The notes under the pieces were generated by a model. It had not been told where the DNA came from. It saw nothing but the letters and a program-made list of their open reading frames with translations, and did not search any database. 64,000 bases of DNA from Calliopum simillimum. Lineage: Eukaryota > Arthropoda > Insecta > Diptera > Lauxaniidae. The DNA lies in NCBI GenBank assembly GCA_951812925.1, contig OX638370.1:4984001-5048000 (forward strand). The letters run 5' to 3'. This document shows, piece by piece, positions 44,424 to 59,400 of this stretch. The number at the start of each line of letters is the position of its first letter. The stretch's first letter is position 1. The position numbers and the translations under genes were made by a program.

Positions 44424-47400
44424 TCAACTGTTAACAACAGTCGACGCCACCGATTCATTGTCTTTATCACTATTGCTACCATTTGTAAATTTTTGGCTGC
44501 TTTTAACTTGTTCAGTCTCTTCGTCAACGGCAGCGACAGCACCACCACCTGCTGCAGCTAATTTTTGCAATGTTTCAGTCGTTTCATTGCTTTCGCTTGT
44601 TGTTCTCAAATGCTTTTCAATTTCCGTTCTCACTTTGGCTATATCCTTTTGACTGAAATTAAATGTTCATCAGATTCAAATTAATAACAATTTATTAGCA
44701 ATTTCATTGGACTCACCTAATTTGCACAAATAAAATGCCATTAATTGTGTTCAACATGTCCAGCACCGAACCCATTGTAGGCGGCTGTATGTGTATTGGT
44801 GGAAGGCCAGTAGTTAGTTTACCATTTGAATAGATGTCATTCATTTTACGTTGCAATAAAACGGCCTGTTGTGTAAGCAGACGAAGGCACTCGGCTGATT
44901 CGCGGGTTTTTTCATGAGTTTCACCCAACTGTTAAAGAACAAAAAGTGCAAAAATCAATTTAAAAGGTTCTTTTCAATATAATTTAGCGAATGAAGAAAG
45001 TGCATGAGAATGATATCGCCTTTCCCTAAAAACATTAAGTTTTTGCTCAGTCTTTAAAATAACGAACACAAATTTATGGCAAATTTTATGTAACCTGAAG
45101 GAATAACTCCTTAAACATTATAAATCGTACCTTAAAAATTGTTTTACCTACAACAAAATTAGTTATCCGAATCCCGCGATCCCGCATACCGGGATTAGAA
45201 TTGGTCCATTTATGAAAAACACTTACACATTATCATATTTGAAATAACATAATAGCTCCGTTCCAGAACGAAACAAAAGTTAACTTTTGTTACCTAGAGG
45301 TGACTAAATCTTGTTCCCGTATTTAAAATTTAGTCAACTGAGAGCGAAAAAAAAACATGGCTGATCATTTCCCCTCCATACAAAAATAACCAAATTTTAC
45401 CTAAAGAAAATCTTTATTCAAAATTTGTTTAGTTTTAAAAAAGTCACAACTGACAAAAAAGTTTATATGTTCGGTGGGTGCGGACAAAACAAAAAATTTC
45501 AAAATAAATTGAACGTCATAAAAATACATACGTTTTGTGATTATCAATAAGCTGCACATTGCTGAAGAAACAACCACAATATGCAGACATTCGTAAAAAC
45601 CCTCACTAGCAAAACCATCAACTTTTAAGTGGAGCCATCCGATACAATTGAAAAGAAAATGCCAAGGCAAAGATCCAAGACAAAGAAGGTATCCCCCAGA
45701 TCAATAACGTTTAGTTTTTGCTGCCAAGCAATTGGAAGATGGATGCACTCTTTTCAATTATAGCATTAAAGAGGAAACGATATCGCACTTGGTGCTTCGT
45801 GGTGGTATCATTGAGCTTGTATATTTGCGTATCTTGGCACAAAAATACAATTGCGACAAAATGCTCTGTCGTAAATGCTATGCCCCTTTGTATACAAGAG
45901 CTACCAAATACCGCAAGAACAACTTGGAAGAAGTTGAAGTATACGACTGGAATGTATCAACATGTAGAAAATTGTAATTTTAAAGTAAAATGTTAATTTA
46001 AATTCCAAAATAATATAATAAATGAATTAAAAATTAATTTTGCATACATATTCTTATAACACAAAATTATTTCGTTAATTTATTTGTTAATTTATGTTTT
46101 TTAATTTCTGACAGTAAAAACTTTAGCTAAATTTTTGACTAAATCTTGTTCCCGTAAACTTTGTAGTTAAATCTCTTGCTGAGGGCAATTACTCTCCCAA
46201 ATTATTTAACTAAAGATTTAACCAAAAATTTAACTAAAAATCTTCTGGAACGGAACTATTAAAACTGAATTCTTCCGTAGATTATGAAAAGTGCAATCGA
46301 TTTGCTTTACTATGCTTTCTTCTCATTTTCTCAATACAGTGGTATGTATATGTGGGTGATTCTACTCACGAGGGAATATTCTGCGGCTCACCTAGTTTTA
46401 AATTTTTTTTTGATTTATGATAAAAACAAATATCTTAATTGTTTCTAGTATGACACTGAAAATTAGCTTGATCTCAAAAATATTTCATGCAAAAAATTGT
46501 ACTTAAAAGTGCAAAAATTCTAAGTCTCCTGACATGTCTCTCTTCCGAAATTAGAGTTTTAATGCTAAATAAAACTCAAAAAAAAAAAAAAAAAACTGTT
46601 TTAGGGTAACTGTCAAATTAATATTAAATTGTATTAAAAAATACATTATTGAACTTTGTCAATTGACTTTTATCTCAGCCTCCTGGTGCATAAAACATCT
46701 TAAAATTTCGATGAATAAATATAACAAACCTGAGTTTTGTAAATAGTGTAAGTTTCCTTTTCGTTGTTTAAAGCTGAACGGAAATCACCCATGCAAGATT
46801 GTGTTCTTGCCACCAAATGATAGCTGACAGCCACATGCATTGATTTATTGCCAAAATACTTAAGATTCAGTTGCAATGCATGCTCAATGAAGCGCAGGGA
46901 GAGTTCATATTCACCGACCGCATGTAAAATCAAACTTATGTTACTCTGTTGGTTTAAAGATAAATAAAATAAACATAATATTTATAAAGCAATAAGCTTT
47001 TGTATAACTTACATCGATCAGTGCAACTTCAGGATGATCTTCACCAGATATTAACACCAATAAATAACGTGCACGATACAACAATTTCAACGAAGTGCTG
47101 ATTTGTCCATTGGCAAAGCAGTATAACGACAAATGTGTCTAAAAAGAGAGATGTCATTATAAATTCGACACACATGTATTTAACAAAGTAATTAAGCTTA
47201 CATATTCCAAAATAGTACAGGGATGATCGATACCATTTACACGTTCACTCATAATCACCGAACGTTGTTGTATAGCCAAGGCCTCCTGAGGATCACCAAG
47301 CAAATAGCTAAGACGTGCCAGCATACGCAGACATGAGCCATTCTCTGTATGCATGGCGCCAAAAACGTTATTTAGTAGATTTAATGCTTCACTAATAAGT

Positions 47401-50400
47401 TCATAGCCCTCTTTGAATAGACCTTGCTGTATTTTTGATTGTCCGGTTGTATAAAAGTTATATGCATCTGACGCACGTGGGCTTATATGCTTAACAATGG
47501 GGAATACATTAACAATATCTTCATCACTAAATGTGGGCTTGTTACGCGATTCAAAGTTGTATTCCCGCAAAAGCACCTGTATGCCAACTTTTAGACAGAA
47601 AGCTCGCATTATGCTAATACGTTGCAGCCCATAAATTTCAACAAGAGTTTCAATTGAGTCGCAAGTAATCTCGTAGTCCCAGTAAGATTTTGCTTCCTTT
47701 TTGATCTGTTGCCACATCGACTTGGGTGTAATTAGTACCCAGTCATTATTTTCATTACCAGCGGCAACAACTTTCCCATTTTTTCCACCACCGCCGTTCT
47801 TTTTGTTTTTACCACGTTTATTGCTACCAGCCTGTTTGTTGGTATATTGTTCATCTGTATTAACAACGGCATTTATGGGTCCCGATGTTACGAAGCAATT
47901 AAGGAAGTGACTAATGGCAGCAGCCAAATTCATGGCATCAGTATTTTGCATATAGGTATAGTAAATATGTTTGGCAGCTCGCACAATAAGTTCTTGAATG
48001 GCAATACGATGCAGATATTCCATACGTGGTACTTGCGATAGCAAAGTTATAACTTTACCCAAATATCTAAAAACAAACGGATTATAATGTTCATCAAGTT
48101 TAATATGCAAATACGACGTTCAAATGAAAAACTTAAACGAAATGTTGTTATTTTTGATAACTCTAATAAAATTATTTTGATATAAATTTGGGCGATAATC
48201 ATTTTGAAAGTAATGTCAAATATTTGGGCTTTATTACGTTAAAAATTTGGATGTTATTTCGTTTTTAGTTTGGGAGTATTTCATTAAAAAAACGAATTAA
48301 CTCTCAAAACAAAAAACATTATAACGGCGTTAAGTAATAACGCTCAAAAACACAAAAAAAAATCGAAATAACGCCCATCACATCACATCAAATTAATATG
48401 AAAATAGTTCGTGCGTTATTTTGTTTTTGTTCTTGGGCGTTATTTCATATATTTTGGGCGCTATTTCGTTTATTTTTTGGGCGTTATTAAAAAAAACATC
48501 TGTACATACCTAACGTTAATGCCATGATTGTGCAGGGCCTCAGTGATGCTTGTACCATCCATTGGTGGCGATGAGTGATTGATGTGTTCCTTTAAGAATG
48601 CTGGAATTTGCTTAGTTACTAGAAATTCTGCTGCATCTTGTATAAGTTTCTTTTGTTTTGATAATGAATTGGGTCCTTCGGGATCATCAACATGACGTAT
48701 GCCTGGTGAGAAAACATCTGGATTGAAACGGAAATCGAATTCTTTCTCTTTAAGCGAACCAACAGCGGCACAAGCACGTTTAACAACCTCAGCTGCTTGC
48801 TTTTCATCTGCTGTGGCAACATTAGTTTGTGCCTCTTTAATAGACTCAAATGCTGTGACCATTGCTTCTGCAGCTTTTTCATCAGTTTCACTGGGCTTAG
48901 TATTCACGTTTACAATATTTTCATCGCCTGTAGAATTTTGTTCGTTGTTATTTACGGCAGTGGTGTTTACATCCGTCGACACATCGCCTTCACCATTTTC
49001 TTTGATAGCACCCTCAACATTACCAGTTTCTTCGGTTTTTTTCTTGTTGGCGTTCAACTGTTGTAAGTGTTGCGCCGCATTACGTATAAAACTTACATAA
49101 CGATCTTCAATAAACGCCTCGAGCAGTTCTTGACGTAGGCAAGACAATTTGTGTTTGTGTTCAATTGGGAAGCCCATTTGTTTTAAATCTGCACTTAATT
49201 CCACTTCTTCTAAACGTAGAAAATTTACATCCGGTGGGAATGTACGGAGTAAATCGAGTATATAATGGCGGCCATCATTTCCAATTATGCCTTTGCATTC
49301 AACTGATGAACACAATTCGATCTCCTCTTCGCGCTCATTATATACAGAGTGCGGTAGAATCTTTAAATGCTTGCCAGCTTTGCGTAGTAGTTCCAAATAT
49401 TTGGGATGACTTAAGACAGTCTTACCAAAGTCAATTGAACCGTATACAACAGACTGTTCTTGTTCGCGTTCCAAAATACCGGGTATTATAGATTGAGCAG
49501 TGACTCGATATCCGCGATAGTCAACCACAACGGTGCCCAAAGTGTAAAGACCTTCAACATCAACTGCACTATAGACGCGCACACCATGTAAATCATTACG
49601 TGGAGCAACGAATGCAGCGACATCGCCACCTAACTCTTTGTAATGATCACGAACATCAAAGCCGAGTGAGAAGAAAATATTGTTCCAAATAAACATTTGC
49701 ATCTTTGGATCTTCACCAGGATTAATTGCGAGCACATTGCCGTCAATGACAGCCATGGCGCCACGTGTTGCAGCTGTAACAAAATCACCATGTACCTTGA
49801 AAATGGCGCGTTCTCGTAATAGACGGTCCGGCAGGGTTTTGCGTGGCAGTTCTCTTGTTGTTTGTAATTCTTCGTTCCAGTCGCGAGTCTGGCCAGGAAT
49901 ATGTTCCTCGTAACTGCACGAAGACCAAGGTGAAAAAGAAAAAAAGAGTGATGTACACATAAAACATGTTGCTAAATACAAAGGACTACATATAAAGTAA
50001 AGAACACTCTTCACGGAATTGAGTTAGACATTAAACTTTTGAGTCATAAAGCCACGAGATAATTAAAAAAAACTGTATTGTCCCCGTCGAATGCATAAAT
50101 TTCAGAATTTTGAATAACTCACCCTAATTTGGAAGAGAATGCATCTTCTGCACGTATGGCATCAATTGTGTGCTCCAAATTGGGCGCTGACCATTGATAA
50201 ACTTGATAGGTAGTTGCAACACGCTCAAAAGCATGACGCAGTGTTCGTTTTTTCTGCATCTGCTGGAAGGCGCGCTTAAAAGACGAAGAAATTTGTGACA
50301 ATAAATCAATGAGTGAGTGACTCAAGTGACTTGGATTGTCTGGCTTTGGATTAAAGATATCATCAGTTGATTGGTTAATGTAGAAACCCTTAGGGCATGC

Positions 50401-53400
50401 AGAGATATGGAAACGTTTATCCTCCATGGTGACAACATATAAATACATAAGATCACCATGCAATTTACGTGGTCCGGGTGGTGGATTCCATGCAGATGTT
50501 GTTAGGACTTTAAGTGCCTGTGGACCCTTGGCATTTTTTACGCCCGGTTGTAATGGCAACAACGGCACATCTTTTGCGCCAGGCATTATATATTCTGGTG
50601 GTGTGCAGTCTACTGAATCGGGACGTGATTTTTTCTTCTCTAGTAAATCACCCTGTGTGATTGTATGCAAAAAAGTCAATGAGTTGCCATCGACACCATT
50701 ATAAGCATCAGCAGGATCCATGCTCTTAAGTAAATCGCGCACATGACGTACATGAATGCGTGCCTCGCGCATTGTGTATGGTTCCTCGACAACTTTAATA
50801 GTGGAACCATGCTTTAAACCTTCAACACTCTTAAGCTCGGCAAAATTATCTAAAGTAACACCATCTAATTGTAGTGAAAAGCAAGTGCGATGACAGGTAT
50901 CTTCACGATCCATAAGTAATTGATGGATTTCTTGCACCAACTCCATGCTCGACAATTGCACCGAGAGTAGTTCAGCACCAGGGCTTTGAATATGCACTGT
51001 AATGCCATTGTCGTGCAGTGCTTCCAAATCAATATCTTCTTCATAGGGTTCTTCACCATCAACAGCTTCTTTGCGTATAATCAGTCCAGTTTTATCATCA
51101 TCTTCGTTAACTATTTCAGCAGCTGCACAGCACGCTGGTGGTGGTGTTGGTTCATCCATCGATGCAGTTGACTCACCACTGACAGCATTAGCAACATTTG
51201 CAATTGGAACATTAGCATTGGCATCCGTGGTTTGGTTGTCTTTAATTTCATCGTTGGAGTGACCGTTTGTTAATTGTTCGTCAGTTGTATTTGTGTTGCC
51301 ATTTTTTGTATTTTTTCCTGGAAAGAAATTAATAATGATTAATTAACAAAATTAAAATGAATCACTTATTCTGTACCCACGGGTATTGAATCGAAAACGA
51401 TTGGAAATATATAAGGGAATGTATCCGGGTATGAGATGGGTTTTGTTTTTGAGCCATAACTTTTTACTGGTCAAACCGTTTCAGGTGTTTTATATATCGT
51501 TCAAAAGGTAAGGAAATGCACACAACTTTCTTCTGAAGGACGTAGAAAGTTATGTCATCACATTCAAAAGTTATGGCCAATTTTCTTAATAGTTTTTTTT
51601 TTTAACAATCTAAAATTTGTCTCCGGGTATGAGACACCTAGAAAAATGCAATGAAAATCAGAAAATACGAAATAAAAACCCCATGACTGTGTGTTAGCAC
51701 AAGCTTTTATTCATTTTTCGTTACATTAATATTGATAATTGATAGTTGCAATAGATTTTGGTTCGAAAGTAAAAATTCCATATCGTTACAAATTTTGTAT
51801 CCGGGTATGAGACACCTTTAAAATGCAATTTAAATTAGAAGATACGAATTAAAAACACCATAACTGTAAGTAAACACATGAATCATTACATAAATGTCGA
51901 TATTTGACAGTTGCACACGATATGGGTTCGAAAAAAAAGTTTCTCATACCCGGATACATGATGTGTCTCATACCCGGATACATGATGTGTCTCATACCCG
52001 GATACATGACACCTTTTAAGAAAAGCGAAAAAAAGAATGTTTTAACCATTTATATTTGCTCAAACCCAAACCGTATCACAAAGTATGTAGATATAAAACA
52101 CTAAACGCTAACACATGACACTTCCCATTTTCAGTTGATTAAATCCAAAATATAACACTTTGAAACAGATCATAAAAAACATTACAGTCGAGTTGCGACC
52201 TGGGGTGTATAACTTAAATAAGCAATAGATCTTTTCACTTCGGTGTTGGCTTAAAAACTTGGTCATAGCAAGAGGACAGTTCGACTGTAATCAGATTGGC
52301 AATATTAGTTTTGCATCATAGAAAAAATCGACTGTCTCATACCCGGAGGTGTCTCATAACCGGTGACTCTCCCCTACTATACATAAGTCAGACTTTAAAA
52401 CTTATTAGAGAAAAATTTAAAAAGACTAAACTTTTTGAAAAAAAGTTTAAAAAAACTAATTTGTTTAAATAATCAAGGTCTTTATGTTAAAACGAAACCT
52501 TAAAAAAAAAAAACTTAAAAATAAAAGTCAAAAAAACTTTTATAAGTCTTGTTTTTAAAAGTTATTTTTTCTAAGTTTTTGAAACCTTTTATTCTTAAAA
52601 GTTTTCAAGTTAATAAAAAAGAAAAAACTTTTATAAAAAAATTCTATTTATTGAAAAATTCTAAAAATATAAGTTTTTGTATAAAAGTTCTCCCAAAATA
52701 CTAACATTTTTTATAAAAAATTTTCCAAAAAAACTTTTCATAATTTTTTTTAAAGGAATTAAAAAGAAAAACAAATTAACAAATTTAAGAACATATCTGC
52801 GTCCCAAAAAGAACAATTTCAAAACACAAATTTAATTGTACAATTTATATAAAATAGTTCATACGACCATCTCACATGCTTGGTAACAAAAAAAAAGTTG
52901 TTTTTAATCATTAATTCAAAAATGTAAATACTGCACTGAAATTATGCGACTCCGAGAAGCAATACGAAAAAAACTACGTGCATATGCAATTAGCAGTGAT
53001 TTTTTATTTTTATTTTTTCTTTATATAAACGAGTAAGAAATACAAAACCTAGCAATAATGCAGATACGATATGTAACGAGAAATATACACATAAAAACAA
53101 CTCATACATTTTTTCATATATTTTTTTAGAAATTTGCATTGATATTCAAATTCACAATACGAAAATATAAAAATCAAGATAAAATTAATAAAACTCAAAA
53201 GAAGGAAAAAACATCATCTATGTATACATGATGAATAACTGCAAACACGCGTTCAAATTCGTCAATAACACTCAGACAAATCAATTTATAAGTCAAAAAT
53301 ATCAACTATAAGAAACTCAAAAACAAATTCGAACTGATTGCCCAAAATGTGTGAAAGTTAAGGAAAGTAGTGTTCGGTGCATTCTAAGGATTTCTTTGTA

Positions 53401-56400
53401 TTTTTTTCATAATTCAACAATGAAAACAAAATGTAATAGGCTAAATGAGACAAGATTAATAGCTATCAAATAAAAATTTGTAATACTCAATAAGATCATA
53501 TCTATGACGTTGAGCGTTGAAAGTTCAGTGACCTAAATAAATATAGCACATGGTTAGCATAAAGACAAAGAGCATAATTTAAAAGTCTAAATTTTACACA
53601 AAAGAGAACTTAAAGCTATGCTTCCGGTTACTTATGCCTGTATTTTGCAATATATCGAGCCCTAACCGCAACAGTAACGTATGCGACATTTTTTCGAAAT
53701 TTTTTTTTTTGATGCAAATATGTTCTAAAATGTCATTCACAACTATATGCCAAATATTAAAACTGAATTTTGTGTATTAACAAAGATATCGCACTTTCAA
53801 TTATGTCGTAAGAGCCACATATGTTTTTTTGTTGACCGCAAAAAGAACGTAAGCACCTCAAAAACCAGAGAATTAGGCGTGGCAGGTATGGAAAAGTATA
53901 TATATTCCTCGTCAGAATCACCTTTTAAGTCGGTATAGCCATTTCCGTCTGTTTGGATGGATGTTTGTGTGTCCGTGGAAATATTATTCACGGGAAAACT
54001 TGGATAATTCGACGAAATTTTGTAAAGAGGGTACGTTGTAAAAGTTAGCTCGAAGGATTGAATATGAAGCTTGAAGCCCCAGTCTTTTGCTTTGAAAATC
54101 AGTTTGAATTATATCGATATCTTTTTTTGTCTTCGAAATATCGTAAGCTGAAATATCAAAAAAACGTGGATTTTTCCTTTTTTCACCTTTTCAATATATA
54201 AAATAATAGGGCTTTAAGGTGTTTTTAATGTTTTATGGCAAAGGATTTCCTTGTTATATTATATAACCTCAAAAGAATAAAAAAAAATTTTATTTTAACT
54301 TTTCACAAAATGGATGGAAAATTTGTCTTTATGCTAGGATTTCTCTCAAACCATTTTAGATATAGCAATTCTAAAACCAGATTCGGATTTAACAACAAAA
54401 TTTACATTGACAACGATTTTTCTTGTTTTCGTCCGTTGCTAACTTTCTAAAAAAACGTGAAAGTTCATTTTTTTTAACAAAAAAATTTCAAAAAAAAGTT
54501 GTTAAAAATACAATATCTCGTTAACGCGATCAGTTAAAACTTTCAAAAACAATATTCTTGAATCTACAAATAAACAGAAAACTAACTGCACACCCAGTTT
54601 TTAGTTAGTTTTTGTCAAACTTTATTGTTTAATGCAGAAACAATGTAAAGACCATTTGGTAACCTGAATTCGACTCGGAAAATCGATTAGCTCGATGACC
54701 GATTTTAAAAAAAAACTTTTTCTGTATATTTGGACATCTATGAACAACTTTGCAAAAAAAGACCTGGAATGGGACTACATCGGAGTAAAACCAAGTTCAA
54801 ACGATGTATGTGTGTGATATTTTGTAAGTTTTTAATACTAAATAGTACAGTAAATTAACAATATTACAGTCAATCTGACCGTTTTTGTGGGTTGGTACAA
54901 TTTCAACCGTTCAATTTGTTACAAATTTCTTTCTGTGTATTAAAAAAATGTTATAAAAGTATACTTCATAGGCAAAACCATGTAATTTCAAAAAACGTAT
55001 GCGCCACATTTTAATTTCAATCTTCGCCAGGAGTGACTGCGAAAATGTCGTATGCGCCAGAAATGAGTGAAATATGCACAAAATCAATTTGAAAACGCGT
55101 CTATTATTTATATGAGGTCTAATATAGACTACATTTAACGTTTTAAAAAAGTCTGCCATGCATGTTCGAAAAAAAATGAAAAAACTCTCTCCTGTAAAAT
55201 TTGCTTTTTGTCGCATACGATACTATTGCGGTTAGGGCTCGATATGTACATGCGAGTACATACCTTCTACAGTGCTAATTGATCTTTTAAGTTTTGAATA
55301 AAATGTACCTACAATTATATTTTTTTAGCTTATCAGTCTACAAGTCGCATTTTGTGTCGAATTATCCAGGATCTACAAAAATAAAGTTCGGATCTTATTT
55401 CCCAAAATAATTATAGCTTAAATTTATGTGAAAATTATTTAAGCGCTATTTCATTTTGATTTTTGAGTGTTGATACCAATTGAATGACCAATTTCAAAAA
55501 GGTCACATCTACGAATTTTTCGATATTGACTTTTTCACTTTTTTTTCATCTACGCATATAGACACATCCGATGTGTAAGAATGGTACTCATATCGGGTCT
55601 CTTAGTGGCAGAAAAGGCCATGTCCGTTTAAAATTAATTTCGAAAAGGGCAGATCTCTGCTAGAGAGATGCCACATATGATTTTTAGCTTCATGCGTCAT
55701 TTTAAAATGATCATAACTTAAAAAAAAAACACAATTAAAAAATTTTTAATCATACCGTTTATCGACCTCTTTTCAAGAAGTAATCAATGAACCTATTTTA
55801 AAAACATTTTTATTCAGTAAGTGCTCACAAGTAATTTGACACATTTTTTTGTTTTTTGTATTCACGACAGTTCGATTAAAATTTTTCTTGCCGTGGATGC
55901 TTTTGCACCATGTTTGTTATGTGTTATTATTTTAATTTTAGATAACTTAAATGAAAGTTTCGCCAAATTTATATGATTTTTTCCTTTAAATTTTGTGTTA
56001 TCAACACAATCAATTTCGAAAAGGTCACATCTCTCGAATCTAAAATATCAAAATTTACATATATAATAACGTTACCATCAACATTTTTCTGTAATTTTCA
56101 ATTGATAATTGGCCCTAGAATGTAACTCAAAAATAAATTTTATAAATATTATACTACTTTTTGCGTTTCCTGAAAACTTTCGAAATTTGGAGATGTGACC
56201 TTTTCGAAATTATTCATTCAATTGTTTGGTCAATATTTCATTTCAATAATTGGGCGTTATTTCGTTCTTGGGCGCTATTTTATTATTTATATGAAAAAAA
56301 AAAAAATTGACAGTTTATTTGGTTTTCTATATAACTAGCGCATTTTTAAAACTAACTAAAATTTGTCGGGGCCTTAGGAAAGAACGCTAAATGAAATAAC

Positions 56401-59400
56401 ACCAAAAAAAACGCCCAAAAAATAAAATGTCATAATAACGCCCAAAATAAAAAACGAAATAACGCCCAAACTATTTTCATATATATATGGGCGATAATTA
56501 TTTTGGAAATAATGCCCAGAATTTCAGTTTTATTTCGTTTTTTTGGGAGTTATTTCACTTTAAAAAAAATACCTAATAACGCCAAAATTATTCTAATATA
56601 AATAAATTTTGGGCGTCATTCCCAAAATGATTATCGCTCAAATTTATATGAAGATTTCGTTTTTGTTTTTTTGCGTTATTTCCTAACGCAAAATTTGTCA
56701 TACAATTCGAAAACCTCTTTATATGGCAAACTAATTCGATTTGTGCATAACTTAGCATAAAATAACTAAATCACTTTAACCAAACAAGTAGGAATGGGGT
56801 ATTTAAGAGCTTTGTGTTTTAAACTTTATTTAAAAGCATCAAAAAATTAAAAAAATCAAAATTTTCACTTGTTGGCAAAAAACTTCTGCAGTAGATTTAT
56901 ACAGATACTTGTTAACTATATTTCTCCTTTTGCTTAAAATGGTTAAGATCGCAAGCAAAAGGCGAAACAAAAGTAAAAGCCAAAAATCTTAATGAACATC
57001 ATGATTGAAACTCGGAAACTAAGTTTTCTTTTGATGGCTGTCATTGCAAACTAACAATCATGATTTGGATAATTTAAGAAAACGTGGATATTTCTTCTAC
57101 AAACGTCTTTACGTAGGCTGCTATACATATTTCTGGCCTAGGCAACACTAAGTGTTGCCAGGTGCAATCTGGCATTTCTATTGGAAAGTTTGACATTTTT
57201 AGCATAAACGTACTCACAACGTTTTGATGTACAAGTTCTATCAATTTTTCCATTGATAATTTAAGCGATTGATAAATTATGGGGACTCCAACGAAAACAA
57301 ACGTTTTTTACAACTAAGTGGAGTGGAACTAATGCCCAAGGATGCCTCTATCTCACGGCATGACACATGACGATCTTGCATTATCAGTTCACGCACGGCA
57401 TCAATGTTCTCTGGCATAACGGCCGTTTTTGGACGACTTTCACGGAATTCGTCTTTGAGCGAGCGTCGGCCACGATTGAATTCATTAAACCAGTTTTTCA
57501 CAGTGCTATAGGATGGTGCTTCATCGCCATACAAAGATTTAAGTTCATCGATGCACTCTTATCGTGATAGTCCACGTCGAAAATTGTGAAAAATGATCGC
57601 ACGAAAATGTTCACGAGTTAATTGCATTTTTTTGCCAAATTGATTTTTTTCAAGTCACTGTAAACAACACAAATGATGGTCGCATGTCAAAACGTTCTGA
57701 GTATGTTTATGCTAAAAAATTTCAAACTTTCCAATGGAAATCTCAGACTGCACTTGGCAACACTTAGTGTTGCCTAGGCCAGAAATATATATAGCAGCCC
57801 ACGTATTATTTGTGTTTGCTCCGATCTCGCAATTGTAGCATGTAAACACACAGATGGCCCGACTGTCTTTTTCAAACCATCTTTAATAAGAGCAGGGTAA
57901 TCTATTTATTTATTAATACGTAAAACAAAAACTTGTCTATCTTTTTTTACTATGTTAGAAATGGAATACAACTTTAAATTATATACCATTAGAAAGGTAT
58001 TTGTTTTGACAGATAAAATTAAATACTAGTAAACTTAAATAGGCATAAACTTTCGATTACGATATCGAATTGGCGGGTATCCCTCAAATGCTAGTTTTCA
58101 GACAAAAAAAAACAGGAAATCTTTGGTTAAAATCTGTGTGAGTTTAGAAAGCACTACATTTATGGATGAACAATCATTTCCCTGGCGATGTATGCATCTT
58201 CAAAACTTATCGCTTTGCCGGTTTAACTTTTAAAAATAAGCACAACTTACCCATAGAAGTGTTGTGATGTTTTAATAAGAAATGATCAATTAATGCGAAA
58301 AGAACAGCTGATGTTAACACAGAAAGTACATTCTTTAAATACATTTGCAAAATTTTTTACATAAAATTTAAATTTTTTTTTTTGTTTTAACTTTAACAAT
58401 TTTGAACAATTTTTTTCAACATTAAAATTTTGTATAAATAAATAGCATCAAAGTTGATTAAAAATTTATGGCTTACTGAAAAGAAATATATAAAAAAATG
58501 AAAGAAAAAACATGAAAACCAAAATAAAACGCACAAAATTAAGCAGCGTTCTTGCGCAGCACATTAGATAGGACGGTCTGACGTCGCCGCTGATGGTGAC
58601 GAACAACGCAGAGTAAGAAAGTACTAGAGTTGGTTGAACAGAGCGGAGCACGTGTTAATTGTAGGTTAAAAAAACATTTCGTATCATTTTGTATGCGCTA
58701 GAGCGGTGGAACGGTGGGAGCAATACCACAGAAACAGCAAATTAATGAGTAAACGAAAAATACATCGTTCTGTAAGTAGACTGTCGCACTTTTGATACCC
58801 CAAAACTTGTACAAATTTATCAGTTGACACAGAAACAGGACTGCCAACTTATTTTTTCAGTTTTTTTTTTTAATATTAAATGGTACAGTATATTTACAAT
58901 TATAATTCTTTTATTTTAAAGAAAAAAAAAGGCTTATGTCCTGCAGTGACAATCGTTATCCAGAGAGACTTATTTGAGATATTGCAAAAAAAAAATTCAT
59001 ACTGGTCCTAGAAATGCTTCGCGCTATTTCTGAAAACTAAGTGGATTCTCACGAGAGGGCGTGACAACTCCAATACATATAAAAACTTTAAAGACATTTA
59101 TTAAGGGAGGATGGTTTAAAACAGATTAAAACAAGTTTATCGTTCGTGAAAGTGAATAAACACTTCCATCTCATTTGAAAGAATGTCTAATAATCTTATA
59201 CTACGCTTCCATCGGAGATTTTTGAGGTGCTTTAAGGCTGTTTCGAGATTAAGCTATAAATCACGTGGATACAAAAAGTAAAAATATCTAGTTCTGACGA
59301 GATTTATTTTAAATCTTCGCATAAATCCCAACTGCCGATTTTGGCTATTTTCGACCAGGTGGCACCCCTTTGACAATTAGCATTAATGTCAAAAAAAATC

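Noticed and set aside
48619..49100. Frames antisense or shifted to clu exon 3
   Set aside because: Shadows of the strongly supported clu coding frame.
51849..52104. Opposed short frames with repeated IPGYMMCL / YPGMRHIM
   Set aside because: Created by the 24-bp tandem triplicate; no coding support.
58548..58660. Locally GC-richer stretch in clu intron 1, considered as a hidden exon or snoRNA
   Set aside because: No splice sites in phase with clu exons 1 and 2 were convincing, and no C/D or H/ACA box pattern was found.
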